DNA from: SCTM01 sp965279655
GTDB taxonomy: Bacteria > Pseudomonadota > Alphaproteobacteria > Rhodospirillales > Rhodospirillaceae
Length of the DNA: 64,000 nucleotides
Assembly (NCBI GenBank): GCA_965279655.1
Contig: OZ257255.1
Location: 3,782,001-3,846,000, forward strand
Reading direction: 5' to 3'
Numbering within the stretch: the stretch's first letter is position 1; each line of letters opens with the position of its first letter. This document shows, piece by piece, positions 44,657 to 52,566 of this stretch. The notes beneath the pieces were generated by a model. That model searched no databases, was not told where the DNA came from, and was given only the letters and a program-made list of their open reading frames with translations. The translations under genes were made by a program, and so were the position numbers.

Positions 44657-45241
44657 ATGAAACGTGTGATCGCCGCCGCCGACATCATGCCGATGGAGGC
44701 CTACGGCAAGATTCGCCGCGAACACCGCAAGAAGCTGGTGGAGGCGAAGCGCAATCGGCGCATCAATATCGGTCCCTACGTCACGCTCTACTTCGAGAAC
44801 TACGACACCATGTGGGCGCAGGTGCACGAGATGCTGTTCATCGAGCGCGGCGGCGAGGCGCAGCTCGAGGGCGAACTCGCCGCGTACAATCCGCTGATCC
44901 CGCGCGGCGATGAGCTGGTGTGCACCATGATGATCGAGATCGAGGACGAGGCCGTGCGCCGGCGCGTGCTGGCGACACTCGGCCATATCGAGGACATGGT
45001 GTTCCTGAAGTTCGGCAACGAGAAAGTCACCGCGATTCCCGAGGACGACATCGACCGTACGACCGAAGAGGGCAAGACCTCCTCGGTGCATTTCCTGCGG
45101 TTCGGATTCACGCCCGCCCAGAAGGCGGCATTCAAAGCGGCGGGCGCGGAAGTCATCGCCGGCGTCGGCCACCCGAAGTACGGGCATATGGCCGTGCTGC
45201 CGGAGGAGATGCGCGCGAGCCTCGCGGGCGATTTCAGCTAG
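44657..45241 (+). CDS. DUF3501 family protein
   Basis: Encodes 194 residues (ADIMPMEAYGKIRREHRKKL, RINIGPYVTLYFENYDTMWA, MLFIERGGEAQLEGELAAYN, FLRFGFTPAQKAAFKAAGAE). No transmembrane or signal segment. It starts three bases after the Fe-S protein stop, so the two are translationally linked. The family recurs next to rubrerythrin and this Fe-S protein in proteobacteria; biochemical function unknown. Confidence 0.9.
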   Translation: MKRVIAAADIMPMEAYGKIRREHRKKLVEAKRNRRINIGPYVTLYFENYDTMWAQVHEMLFIERGGEAQLEGELAAYNPLIPRGDELVCTMMIEIEDEAVRRRVLATLGHIEDMVFLKFGNEKVTAIPEDDIDRTTEEGKTSSVHFLRFGFTPAQKAAFKAAGAEVIAGVGHPKYGHMAVLPEEMRASLAGDFS

Positions 45242-45247
45242 CGCGGT

Positions 45248-45355
45248 TGTCACCCCGCACAAGCGGCGAAGCCGTGCGATGCGGGGTCCAGGGCCAAATA
45301 CGACGGCGCTCGTTACCCTGGTTCCCGGCTCTCACTTCGCTCGGCCGGGATGACA
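45248..45355. repeat. Palindromic intergenic repeat element (REP-like)
   Basis: A 108-base element with near-inverted ends TGTCACCCCG and CGGGATGACA. Three internal stems occur: CCCCGCA/TGCGGGG (45253-45286), CCAGGG/CCCTGG (45288-45321) and TCCCGGC/GCCGGGA (45323-45350). It lies between convergent genes. A 23-base copy of its right end, 21 of 23 identical, is at 51899-51921, so the element is dispersed. Confidence 0.65.
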
Positions 45356-45384
45356 GCTTGTGCCGATGCCGCCGTCGGAGAGCT

Positions 45385-46074
45385 CTACTCCACCGTCTCG
45401 TCCGGATAGACGCCCCAGACCTGGTCGCGCTTGAGCCAGCCTTGGAGGCCGTTGACCTCGACCCGGCAGAACGGGCCCGAGGGGCAGCGCTGGACGTTGA
45501 CGATCACGCCGGCTTCCAAGCTCGCGACGTCCTCGCTGGCGTCGGCATTGGTGCGGCGCAGAGTTTGCGTGCCGCCTTTCACCATCGCCGTGCGGCGGCC
45601 GGTGAGCATGCTTTGATGGACCCAGCCTTCGCTGCCGTCCGGATCGCGGATGCGGCGCCAGGTGTCGAACTCCGCCACGACTTCCACCGGCAGGTGCCGG
45701 CGCTGGTAGACCCAATCCACCGGGTAGCGCACGCCCGGCCCGGTGCGCATGTTGATGGGGTTGGTGCGCAGGGAAACGAAGCGCGGGATCGGCAGGCCGG
45801 CGCTTTCCGCCTTGCCGCCGGCTTCCTTGGCCTCTTCGTCCACGTCAGCGGCGGTGGGGGCGACCGTCGGGGCCGCAGCAGGCGGTGCCGGCGGTGGCGC
45901 GGCAACGGGCGCGGGCTTGGCGGGAGCCGCTTTCGGAGCTGGGGCGGCCTTGTCGACCTTGGGTGCCGGCGCGGGCTTCTTCGCCGGCTCTTGCGCGATC
46001 GCAGGCCCGGCCGCGCTCGCGAACACGAACGCCACCAACACCAGCCACGAACTCACGTGAGCGCCCCGCCACAT
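45385..46074 (-). CDS. Secreted protein with two bacterial SH3 domains
   Basis: Encodes 229 residues. A signal peptide (to about residue 27) is followed by a long Ala/Pro/Lys linker to about 95. Two SH3_3-type domains follow: VSLRTNPINMRTGPGVRYPV ... GWVHQSML, and TLRRTNADASEDVASLEAGV ... GWLKRDQVWGVYPDE. Such proteins bind peptidoglycan or partner proteins in the periplasm. Confidence 0.9.
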   Translation of the reverse strand: MWRGAHVSSWLVLVAFVFASAAGPAIAQEPAKKPAPAPKVDKAAPAPKAAPAKPAPVAAPPPAPPAAAPTVAPTAADVDEEAKEAGGKAESAGLPIPRFVSLRTNPINMRTGPGVRYPVDWVYQRRHLPVEVVAEFDTWRRIRDPDGSEGWVHQSMLTGRRTAMVKGGTQTLRRTNADASEDVASLEAGVIVNVQRCPSGPFCRVEVNGLQGWLKRDQVWGVYPDETVE

Positions 46075-46198
46075 ATCTTATTATTTGCCTGGGTTTATCC
46101 GCTTTGGCAACGCGCCAGGAAACACACGCGGGCGGCCCGCTGGACAAGCCTGGGGGCGGCTGGTACGCCGAAGGACCGTTTCAGGACAACCGCCGCCC

Positions 46199-47185
46199 AT
46201 GTCGCGCACCAAGCCGACCGTCGTGGTCACCCGCAAGCTGCCCGACACCGTCGAGACGCGGATGATGGAGCTGTTCGACGTTCGCCTGAACGTGGACGAC
46301 CATCCCTTCACCCCGGAAGAACTGATCGCCGCCACCGCCGAGTGCGACGTGATCGTGCCGACCCTGACGGACGTGGTCAGCGCCGAGGTGATCGCCCAGT
46401 TCAATCCGCGGCTGAAGCTGATCGCCAACTTCGGCAACGGCGTGGACCACATCGATGTGACGGCGGCGCAAGCGCGCGGGATCATCGTGTCCAACACCCC
46501 CGACGTGCTGACCGAAGACACCGCCGACATGGCCATGGCGCTGATCATCGGCGTGCCGCGGCGCCTGGTGGAAGGCGCCCGCATGATCCGCGAGGAGCGC
46601 TTCGAGGGCTGGAGCCCGACCCACATGCTCGGGCATCGCCTCGGCGGCAAGCGGCTGGGCATCATTGGCATGGGCCGGATCGGCACGGCGGTGGCGCGGC
46701 GCGCGCGGGGCTTCGGCATGACCGTCCACTATCACAACCGCCGCCGCCTTCAGCCGGAGCTGGAAGCCGAAGTCGAGGCGACCTATTGGGAGAGCCTGGA
46801 CCAGATGCTGGCGCGGATGGACATCGTCACCGTCCATTGCCCGCACACGCCGGCGACCTTCCACCTGCTGTCGGAGCGGCGGCTGAAATTGATGAAGCCG
46901 TCGTCCTACCTGATCAACCTCGCCCGCGGCGAGATCGTGGACGAGAAGGCGCTGATCAAGCTGCTGCAGGACGGCAAGATCGCCGGCGCGGGGCTGGACG
47001 TGTTCGAACACGAGCCGGCGGTGAATCCCAAATTGCTGGCCATGAACAACGTGACGCTGCTGCCGCACATGGGATCGGCCACCATCGAGGGCCGGATCAA
47101 CATGGGCGAGAAGGTGATCATCAACATCCGCGCCTTCGCCGACGGCCATGCGCTGCCGGACCGGGTCCTGCCCACCCACACCTGA
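46199..47185 (+). CDS. D-2-hydroxyacid dehydrogenase (glyoxylate reductase-like)
   Basis: Encodes 328 residues. NAD-binding GMGRIGTAVARRARGFGM is in the middle. The catalytic arginine lies in ARGEIVDE, the glutamate in GLDVFEHEPAVNP and the histidine in VTLLPHMGSAT. It reduces glyoxylate, hydroxypyruvate or a related 2-oxo acid. ATG 46199 is preferred over an upstream extension because it puts the substrate domain (KPTVVVTRKLPDTVETRM) at the start. Confidence 0.9.
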   Translation: MSRTKPTVVVTRKLPDTVETRMMELFDVRLNVDDHPFTPEELIAATAECDVIVPTLTDVVSAEVIAQFNPRLKLIANFGNGVDHIDVTAAQARGIIVSNTPDVLTEDTADMAMALIIGVPRRLVEGARMIREERFEGWSPTHMLGHRLGGKRLGIIGMGRIGTAVARRARGFGMTVHYHNRRRLQPELEAEVEATYWESLDQMLARMDIVTVHCPHTPATFHLLSERRLKLMKPSSYLINLARGEIVDEKALIKLLQDGKIAGAGLDVFEHEPAVNPKLLAMNNVTLLPHMGSATIEGRINMGEKVIINIRAFADGHALPDRVLPTHT

Positions 47186-47195
47186 GGGCCGGCCC

Positions 47196-48542
47196 ATGGG
47201 TCAAGTTGGGGCCCCCATCGTTCTGCCGATCCCGTATCGCGATCCGCTGATCGCCTTCGCGCCGCTGGCCGACACGCCCATGGCGGTGCTGCTCGACAGC
47301 GCGCTCGAGACCGCGCAAGGCCGCGCGAGCTATATCGCCGTCGATCCGCGCCAAGTGATCCGCGCTGGATCATATCCTTGGAAATACGATCCGTTCGCGG
47401 CGGTGGCGAAAGCGCTGGGCGCGAAGCAGGAGCCGGTGGATCTGCCGGTGCCGTTCACCGGCGGAGCGGTTGGATTCTTCGCTTATGAACTCGGCGGCGT
47501 GCTGGAGAACTTGCCGCCACCGAAAGCGCGCATGTTCGCCGACGATATGGTGGTTGGGATCTACGATCTGGTCGCCGCGTTCGATCACCCGTCGCGGCAG
47601 GCGTGGGTGATCGCGCGCGGGGCCGATGCCATGGAGCGCGCCACCGCACTCATGCGCCGTCTGGGCACCGCACCCTTGCCGCCGGAGCCGGCGGGCGCGC
47701 GAACACCGTGGCGCGCGGAAATCACGCGCGCGGACCATGAAGGCAATGTGCGCGCGGCGATCGAACTCATTCGTGCCGGCGACATCTTCCAGGCCAACAT
47801 CACCCAGCGGTTCATCGCCGACGCGCCGCGGGGGCTGGAGTGGTTCGGGGTCTATCGCCGCCTGCGGTCGCGGGCGGCGGGGCCGTTCAGCGCCTATCTG
47901 AATTTCGGCAACGTGCGCCTGCTCTCCGCTTCGCCGGAACGATTCCTCACCCTGTCGCGCCAAGGCCATGTCGAGACCCGGCCCATCAAAGGCACGCGCC
48001 CGCGCGGGACTCAACCGGGCGTCGATGCGGATTTGGCGCAGGAGCTGCGTGGCAGCCCCAAGGATCGGGCGGAGAACCTGATGATCGTCGACCTGTTGCG
48101 CAACGACCTCGCCCGGGTGTGCGAACCGGGATCGATCGACGTCCCTGTGCTGCAGGCCTTGGAGAGCTTCCCGGCGGTACATCATCTGGTCTCGGTCGTG
48201 ACCGGGACCTTGCGCGAGGACGCCACCGCCATCGATCTGTTGCGGGCGTGTTTCCCCGGCGGCTCCATCACCGGCGCGCCGAAGATCCGGGCGATGGAGA
48301 TCATCCACGATCTGGAAGCGGGGCCGCGCGGGCCGTACTGCGGGACGGTGGCTTGGCTCGGCTTTGACGGCGCCATGGACTCCTCTATCGTGATCCGGTC
48401 CTTGGTGGGGGACGACACGCATATTTATGCGCAAGCCGGTGGGGGCATTGTGGCGGATTCCGATCCCGCGCTCGAATACGCGGAAAGCCTGGTCAAGGTC
48501 GCGCCGCTGCTGGCGGCGCTGAACGACAGCGCGGGCGCATGA
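47196..48542 (+). CDS. pabB: Aminodeoxychorismate synthase component I
   Basis: Encodes 448 residues of the chorismate-binding family. The catalytic core contains IFQANITQRF, LLSASPERFLTLSRQGHVET, PIKGTRPRG with the PabB-type lysine instead of the TrpE-type alanine, DRAENLMIVDLLRNDLARV and CFPGGSITGAPKIRAMEIIH. It makes 4-amino-4-deoxychorismate for folate. ATG 47196 has GAGGG upstream. It overlaps the next gene by four bases (ATGA), which encodes the lyase step. Confidence 0.92.
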   Translation: MGQVGAPIVLPIPYRDPLIAFAPLADTPMAVLLDSALETAQGRASYIAVDPRQVIRAGSYPWKYDPFAAVAKALGAKQEPVDLPVPFTGGAVGFFAYELGGVLENLPPPKARMFADDMVVGIYDLVAAFDHPSRQAWVIARGADAMERATALMRRLGTAPLPPEPAGARTPWRAEITRADHEGNVRAAIELIRAGDIFQANITQRFIADAPRGLEWFGVYRRLRSRAAGPFSAYLNFGNVRLLSASPERFLTLSRQGHVETRPIKGTRPRGTQPGVDADLAQELRGSPKDRAENLMIVDLLRNDLARVCEPGSIDVPVLQALESFPAVHHLVSVVTGTLREDATAIDLLRACFPGGSITGAPKIRAMEIIHDLEAGPRGPYCGTVAWLGFDGAMDSSIVIRSLVGDDTHIYAQAGGGIVADSDPALEYAESLVKVAPLLAALNDSAGA

Positions 48543-49339
48543 AGGTCAGCCTGAACGGCGTATTGGTGGACGCGGAAGACGCGCGGATCGATCCGCGCGA
48601 TCGCGGCCTGACGCTGGGCGACGGCGTGTTCGAGACCATCGCCGTGCGGCGCGGCAAGGCGCCGAAGCTGGCGGCGCATCTGGCGCGCCTGCGCAACGGG
48701 CTAGCCACCATCGGGCTGGCCTTGCCGGCGGACGACATGACGCTCGGCGGATGGATGGCGGACCTGCTGATGGACGCCGGCATGGCGGACGCGGCGCTTC
48801 GCCTCACCGTCACGCGCGGCATAGGCGCGCGCGGCATCGTGCCGCCGGCGTCGGGGCATCCGACGGTGTTGATCACCATCAGTCCTTTGTCGGCACCCGC
48901 CGGTCCGGCGCGGGTGATCGTTGCCACCGGCACGCGGCGCAATGAGCATTCACCCACCAGCCGCATCAAGTCGCTGGGCTATCTCGACAACATCATCGCC
49001 CGGCAGGAAGCCTCCGCGCGCGCTGCCGACGACGCGTTGATGCTCAACACGGCGGGCAATCTCGCCTGCGCGACCGTCGGCAATGTGTTCCTGCTGATCG
49101 ACGGCGGATTGCTCACACCGCCGGTGTCCGACGGCGCGTTGCCGGGCATCGCGCGGGCGGACGTCATTACGCTGACCAAGGCGGAGGAGCGCACGATCAC
49201 GCCGGAGATGCTGGGCCGGTCCGCCGAGGCCTTCATCACCAACGCCCTGGGACTGCGGCCGATCATCAGCATCGATGGCGCGCCGGTGGGCGATGGAACG
49301 GTGGGACTGATCACCCAGTTGGTGGCGACGCGGGTGTAG
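48539..49339 (+). CDS. pabC: Class IV aminotransferase / aminodeoxychorismate lyase
   Basis: Encodes 266 residues of the fold-type IV PLP family: RGLTLGDGVFETIAVRRGKA, the lysine in SRIKSLGYLDNIIARQEA that forms the Schiff base, LMLNTAGNLACATVGNVFLL, and GALPGIARADVITL. The overlap with pabB strongly suggests 4-amino-4-deoxychorismate lyase giving p-aminobenzoate. D-amino-acid or branched-chain aminotransferase activity remains possible from sequence alone. Confidence 0.88.
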   Translation: MKVSLNGVLVDAEDARIDPRDRGLTLGDGVFETIAVRRGKAPKLAAHLARLRNGLATIGLALPADDMTLGGWMADLLMDAGMADAALRLTVTRGIGARGIVPPASGHPTVLITISPLSAPAGPARVIVATGTRRNEHSPTSRIKSLGYLDNIIARQEASARAADDALMLNTAGNLACATVGNVFLLIDGGLLTPPVSDGALPGIARADVITLTKAEERTITPEMLGRSAEAFITNALGLRPIISIDGAPVGDGTVGLITQLVATRV

Positions 49340-49341
49340 GA

Positions 49342-50118
49342 ATGGAACTCCTGGCACATGCGCGGATCGTCATGTGGGAAGGAGGTGCGCTTTGGGTGAC
49401 GGACGCGACAGCCGCCGCATCGCGTGAGCGAAAACACACCGACCTGCATGCTCACCATGCAATCCAGATCACGTTCGGCCTGGGTGGCCGGTTTCGGCTC
49501 AAGACGGTCGACGCCGAGATGGGCGGTGACGCGGTGGCCGTAGCGCCGGACGTGGACCATATCTTCGAGGCCGAAGGACTGATGGGCCTGCTCTTCGTCG
49601 AGCCGGAGAGTCGGAACGGGCGGGCCATCCTCGCGGAACACTTCAAAGGCGCCGCGTTGGCGGCGATCCCGCCCTCTCTTCTGAACGAAAGCCGCGCGCG
49701 CCTCGCGGCGGCGTTTCGCGCACCGCCCAAAACCTCTCGCGCTGACCTTATCAATCTCGGGCAGGACCTGATCTCCCGCCTGAGCAGCGGCGCCAGGGCC
49801 GACGTGCCCGATCTGCGGGTACGTAAGGCGGCGGCCTGGGCCGCGAAGCAATTGGATCGGCGGATCGGCCTCACCGAGGCCGCCGAGTCCGTCAACCTGT
49901 CGCCGGGACGGTTGCGCCACTTGTTCGTGGAGCACACCGGCTTGCCGTTCAAAACCTATCTTCTGTGGTTGCGACTGAGCCGGGCGCTCGAACACTTCGC
50001 GGCGGGGGCCTCGCTGACCCAAGCGGCGCATGACGCAGGCTTTTCGGACTCGGCGCACCTGAGCCGCACGTTCCGGCGCATGTTCGGGATCTCACCCGCC
50101 GCCCTGCGTATAACGTAG
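49342..50118 (+). CDS. AraC/XylS family regulator
   Basis: Encodes 258 residues. A cupin-like N-terminal sensor (HTDLHAHHAIQITFGLGGRF with several histidines) precedes the two-HTH AraC domain: IGLTEAAESVNLSPGRLRHL, FVEHTGLPFKTYLLWLRLSR and LTQAAHDAGFSDSAHLSRTF. The start is two bases after pabC, but an independent job is likely because a metallothionein-like gene follows 75 bases downstream. The start codon is not certain; internal ATG at 49372 is possible. Confidence 0.88.
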   Translation: MELLAHARIVMWEGGALWVTDATAAASRERKHTDLHAHHAIQITFGLGGRFRLKTVDAEMGGDAVAVAPDVDHIFEAEGLMGLLFVEPESRNGRAILAEHFKGAALAAIPPSLLNESRARLAAAFRAPPKTSRADLINLGQDLISRLSSGARADVPDLRVRKAAAWAAKQLDRRIGLTEAAESVNLSPGRLRHLFVEHTGLPFKTYLLWLRLSRALEHFAAGASLTQAAHDAGFSDSAHLSRTFRRMFGISPAALRIT

Positions 50119-50193
50119 CCGCTACGTTCAAGTCCGGCGGGTCGCGCGGGGCTAAATATCGGTCGTCAACAACCGGAAACCCAGGAGGTTCCA

Positions 50194-50370
50194 ATGACCG
50201 ATACGTCCAACGCGTTGTCTTGCAACTGCGGCACCGACTGCAACTGCACCACGGCTCAGAACTGCGGCTGCGAATCGGCTGCCGGCGCTTCCGCGCAAAC
50301 CGCGGAAACGGCGTGCGCATGCGGCGCGGCCTGCGCGTGCGAACCGCAAAGTGCCTGCGGCACACCCTGA
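50194..50370 (+). CDS. Small cysteine-rich metallothionein-like protein
   Basis: Encodes 58 residues, MTDTSNALSCNCGTDCNC and onward, ending ACGTP. There are 11 cysteines at 10, 12, 16, 18, 24, 26, 41, 43, 47, 49 and 55, mostly as C-x-C pairs. This spacing is metallothionein-like, with two Cys clusters joined by a Ser/Ala/Thr-rich linker without cysteine (27-40). A perfect AGGAGG site lies upstream. No aromatic residues or histidines are present. It probably binds thiophilic metals (inference). Confidence 0.82.
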   Translation: MTDTSNALSCNCGTDCNCTTAQNCGCESAAGASAQTAETACACGAACACEPQSACGTP

Positions 50371-50380
50371 TCATTGAATA

Positions 50381-50409
50381 ACCCAGGCCGGCCCAACCCC
50401 GGCCTGGGT
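50381..50409 (+). repeat. Intercistronic hairpin between metallothionein-like and membrane genes
   Basis: ACCCAGGCCGG (50381-50391) pairs perfectly with CCGGCCTGGGT (50399-50409) over a 7-base loop. No T tract follows, so it may partly stop or protect the upstream message, allowing far more metallothionein than membrane protein. Confidence 0.65.
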
Positions 50410-50424
50410 CATGGGAGAACTGCC

Positions 50425-51198
50425 ATGGAATATGTCATCGGTGGAAGCCTGGCCCTGATCGTCGGCCTGTTCGCCGCGCTCGTCGGCCTCGATCGCGACC
50501 GCGCGTTTTATCCGACGGTCCTCATTGTGGTCGCCGCCTACTACGATCTCTTCGCCTGCATGAGTGGGTCAGCCCAGATCGCCGCCGCCGAGGCAATCGC
50601 GACGGCCGCGTTCATCTGCATTGCCGTGATCGGCCTCAAGACCAATCTCTGGCTGGTCGCCGCGGGTCTGGCCGGACATGGCGTGTTCGATCTTCTCCAT
50701 GGGCACGTCATCGACAATCCGGGCGTTCCAACGTGGTGGCCGCTCTTCTGCGCCTCGTATGATGTCGTCGCGGGCGCATATTTGGCGTGGCGACTCTCTC
50801 GTGCTGACCGCAACGGCTTACAGGCGCGGGCCGGCACGGATGTGGGTTATCGCCTTACGCCGCATGTCGATGCCGAACTGGTCGCGGCGACCGATGCCGA
50901 ACGCGTGGGCGATGCGCACAGGGCCTTCGGACATCTGGAGCGGGCCCACATCTTGGCCCAGGCCTCAACGGCGCAGCATGTGCGTGTTCACGTGCACATG
51001 CTGTTGTGGGGACTGCGCCAACGACGGCTGGGTGAGGTGATGGGCCAGGCGCAGCGAGTCATTGGCGCGGCGATCCTGACGGCCTTCGGCCTCGTTCCTC
51101 GCGGCAACACCGGCGGTTCGAATGTCAGTGCATTTCAGACGATGCCCATCCCACAGGACTTGCGAGAGATCATTGGAGCGCTGCGACGTGAACGCTGA
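50425..51198 (+). CDS. Membrane protein fused to DUF3703 domain
   Basis: Encodes 257 residues. Residues 1-125 hold about four membrane helices with a conserved GLAGHGVFDLLHGHVIDNPG loop rich in His. Residues about 145-255 match DUF3703 (HVDAELVAATDAERVGDAHR, HLERAHILAQASTAQHVRVH, VPRGNTGGSNVSAFQTMPIP). DUF3703 is normally a separate small protein. GGAGA lies seven bases before ATG 50425. It overlaps the following gene by 11 bases. Confidence 0.78.
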   Translation: MEYVIGGSLALIVGLFAALVGLDRDRAFYPTVLIVVAAYYDLFACMSGSAQIAAAEAIATAAFICIAVIGLKTNLWLVAAGLAGHGVFDLLHGHVIDNPGVPTWWPLFCASYDVVAGAYLAWRLSRADRNGLQARAGTDVGYRLTPHVDAELVAATDAERVGDAHRAFGHLERAHILAQASTAQHVRVHVHMLLWGLRQRRLGEVMGQAQRVIGAAILTAFGLVPRGNTGGSNVSAFQTMPIPQDLREIIGALRRER

Positions 51199-51925
51199 TC
51201 AAATCCTTCGCGTCGGCTCGCGGCCGTTACCCCGTCGTGTGGCGGTCGTCGGCGCTGCGGGTGGCCTAGGTCAGGGAATCCTCCGCGTGTGCCGCGCGGA
51301 GGGGATCGGGTTCACCGCGATTGTCCGCTCGCGGCCCGAACGAATCACCGATGTGCCGCATGGCTCCCGCGTGGCCGTTGTCACATCGCTCGCCGATCAA
51401 GAAGCCCTGACGGACGCCTTTTCTGGAGCAGGTGCGGTGCTTACCGCTCTCGGCGTGACGTCGGCGAGTTCTGATGGCTCGGCCCTGCTTTCAAGGAATA
51501 CAGCCACGGTCGAGGCGTCAATGCTCGCCGCGGGCGTCGACCGCTTCATCGTGATCAACACACTGATCGCCTCACCACCGGGCGCGCCGGTCGGCCGGGC
51601 CATTCGCTTCTTCTCAAGGATACCTGGCGCAATAGGGCGCGGGGTCGCTGAGCAACAAGCGGTCGTGGACTCTTTCGGCAGCGGTGCGTTTGCGTCGCTG
51701 CGCTGGACGCTGGTTCGGGCCGGAGTTAATTCCAAAGGGAGGGACGAGCGCCCCGTGGCCTCGGCGGATTGGAGCGGCGCTCAAAACTCTTGGCTGCCCG
51801 TCTCATACGACGCCATGGGCCGATGGATGTTGGAGGAGGCTGCGGCGAACGACTTTGTCTTCGCGGCGCCACTTGTATCGCGACTCCGTCGTCGGCCAGC
51901 CGGGATGACAGCCTGTGGCGACTAA
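51188..51925 (+). CDS. NAD(P)-binding Rossmann protein (NmrA/SDR-like)
   Basis: Encodes 245 residues from a GTG overlapping the previous gene. The N-terminal nucleotide motif is VAVVGAAGGLGQGILRVCRA. Later VLTALGVTSASSD, VDRFIVINTLIA and RWTLVRAGVNSKG match atypical SDR/NAD(P)H-binding proteins. The C-terminal eight to ten residues are encoded by a piece of the dispersed palindromic repeat, so the original tail may have been altered. Function unknown. Confidence 0.8.
   Translation: MNADQILRVGSRPLPRRVAVVGAAGGLGQGILRVCRAEGIGFTAIVRSRPERITDVPHGSRVAVVTSLADQEALTDAFSGAGAVLTALGVTSASSDGSALLSRNTATVEASMLAAGVDRFIVINTLIASPPGAPVGRAIRFFSRIPGAIGRGVAEQQAVVDSFGSGAFASLRWTLVRAGVNSKGRDERPVASADWSGAQNSWLPVSYDAMGRWMLEEAAANDFVFAAPLVSRLRRRPAGMTACGD
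51899..51921 (+). repeat. Fragment of the palindromic repeat inside the gene end
   Basis: The bases match 45344-45366 in 21 of 23 positions (CCGGGATGACAGC core). It supplies the last codons of the NAD(P)-binding gene, consistent with insertion or truncation of the element there. Confidence 0.6.
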
Positions 51926-51935
51926 TGCCCGGTGT

Positions 51936-52466
51936 TCACGAACCCGCAGGCTTCTTGCAGGCTTCGCCGATGGCGCGATAGGCGGCCGGGAAGCCGGTGA
52001 GCGTAAAGTTGTCCGTGGTCGGGGTCTTGCGGGCGGACACGCCTTTGGATGTGAGGCTCACGGCCTTTGTCATCGCCAGGACGATGGCCTTGTCGGTCGC
52101 CGCGTCGCGCGCCCAGGCGCGGTCGCTTGAGGTGAACAAGGCCCAGGTCTTCTTGCCGACCGTCACGGCCACATCGGAATCCGGCTGGTACTGATAGCCC
52201 GCCACGATGGAGATCACGTCGAAGGCTTTTTCCGCGGGACGATGGGTGACCGTGAGCATGACGTCGCCGCGCGCCTTGTAGTCGCCTTCGGTCTTGGCGG
52301 GCTTGAGCACCGCGTAGCACAGGGGCTTGCCGGCTTCCGTGGTGGTAAAGGCGGTCCACTTACCGAAGGTGCCCAGCGGCTTGGCCTCGGGTGCCGCGGC
52401 CTGCGCGGCGGCGGACACCAAGAGTGCCATCATCAGGCCAAGCACCAGGGAAGATACGAAACGCAT
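51936..52466 (-). CDS. ialB: Invasion-associated locus B family protein
   Basis: Encodes 176 residues: a signal peptide (MRFVSSLVLGLMMALLVSAAAQA) and one IalB domain (GKWTAFTTTEAGKPLCYAVL, SIVAGYQYQPDSDVAVTVG, FTSSDRAWARDAATDKAIV, FTLTGFPAAYRAIGEACKK). The family is widespread in alphaproteobacteria and was named from a Bartonella invasion locus, but most homologues have no proven role. Two conserved cysteines could form a disulfide. Confidence 0.88.
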   Translation of the reverse strand: MRFVSSLVLGLMMALLVSAAAQAAAPEAKPLGTFGKWTAFTTTEAGKPLCYAVLKPAKTEGDYKARGDVMLTVTHRPAEKAFDVISIVAGYQYQPDSDVAVTVGKKTWALFTSSDRAWARDAATDKAIVLAMTKAVSLTSKGVSARKTPTTDNFTLTGFPAAYRAIGEACKKPAGS

Positions 52467-52566
52467 GGACGCGTTAACCTTTCGCGCGACGTGTGACGTC
52501 ATGAAGCGTGACGTGATTCTGCGGAAGCGCGGACGGCGATGCAAGCGCTTCAAGCATCCCCGATGT

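Noticed and set aside
43001..45262. 753-codon minus-strand open frame
   Set aside because: It is the antisense of rubrerythrin, the Fe-S protein and DUF3501, all of which have clear family motifs. Its own translation looks random and rich in Arg/His.
45242..45384. Possible CRISPR or tRNA-like structure
   Set aside because: The stems are three different hairpins without repeated units or spacers, and no cloverleaf or anticodon arm can be drawn. A palindromic REP-like element fits better.
44920..47250. 776-codon plus-strand open frame
   Set aside because: It spans an intergenic repeat, the antisense of the SH3 gene and another frame of the dehydrogenase. No motif is present.
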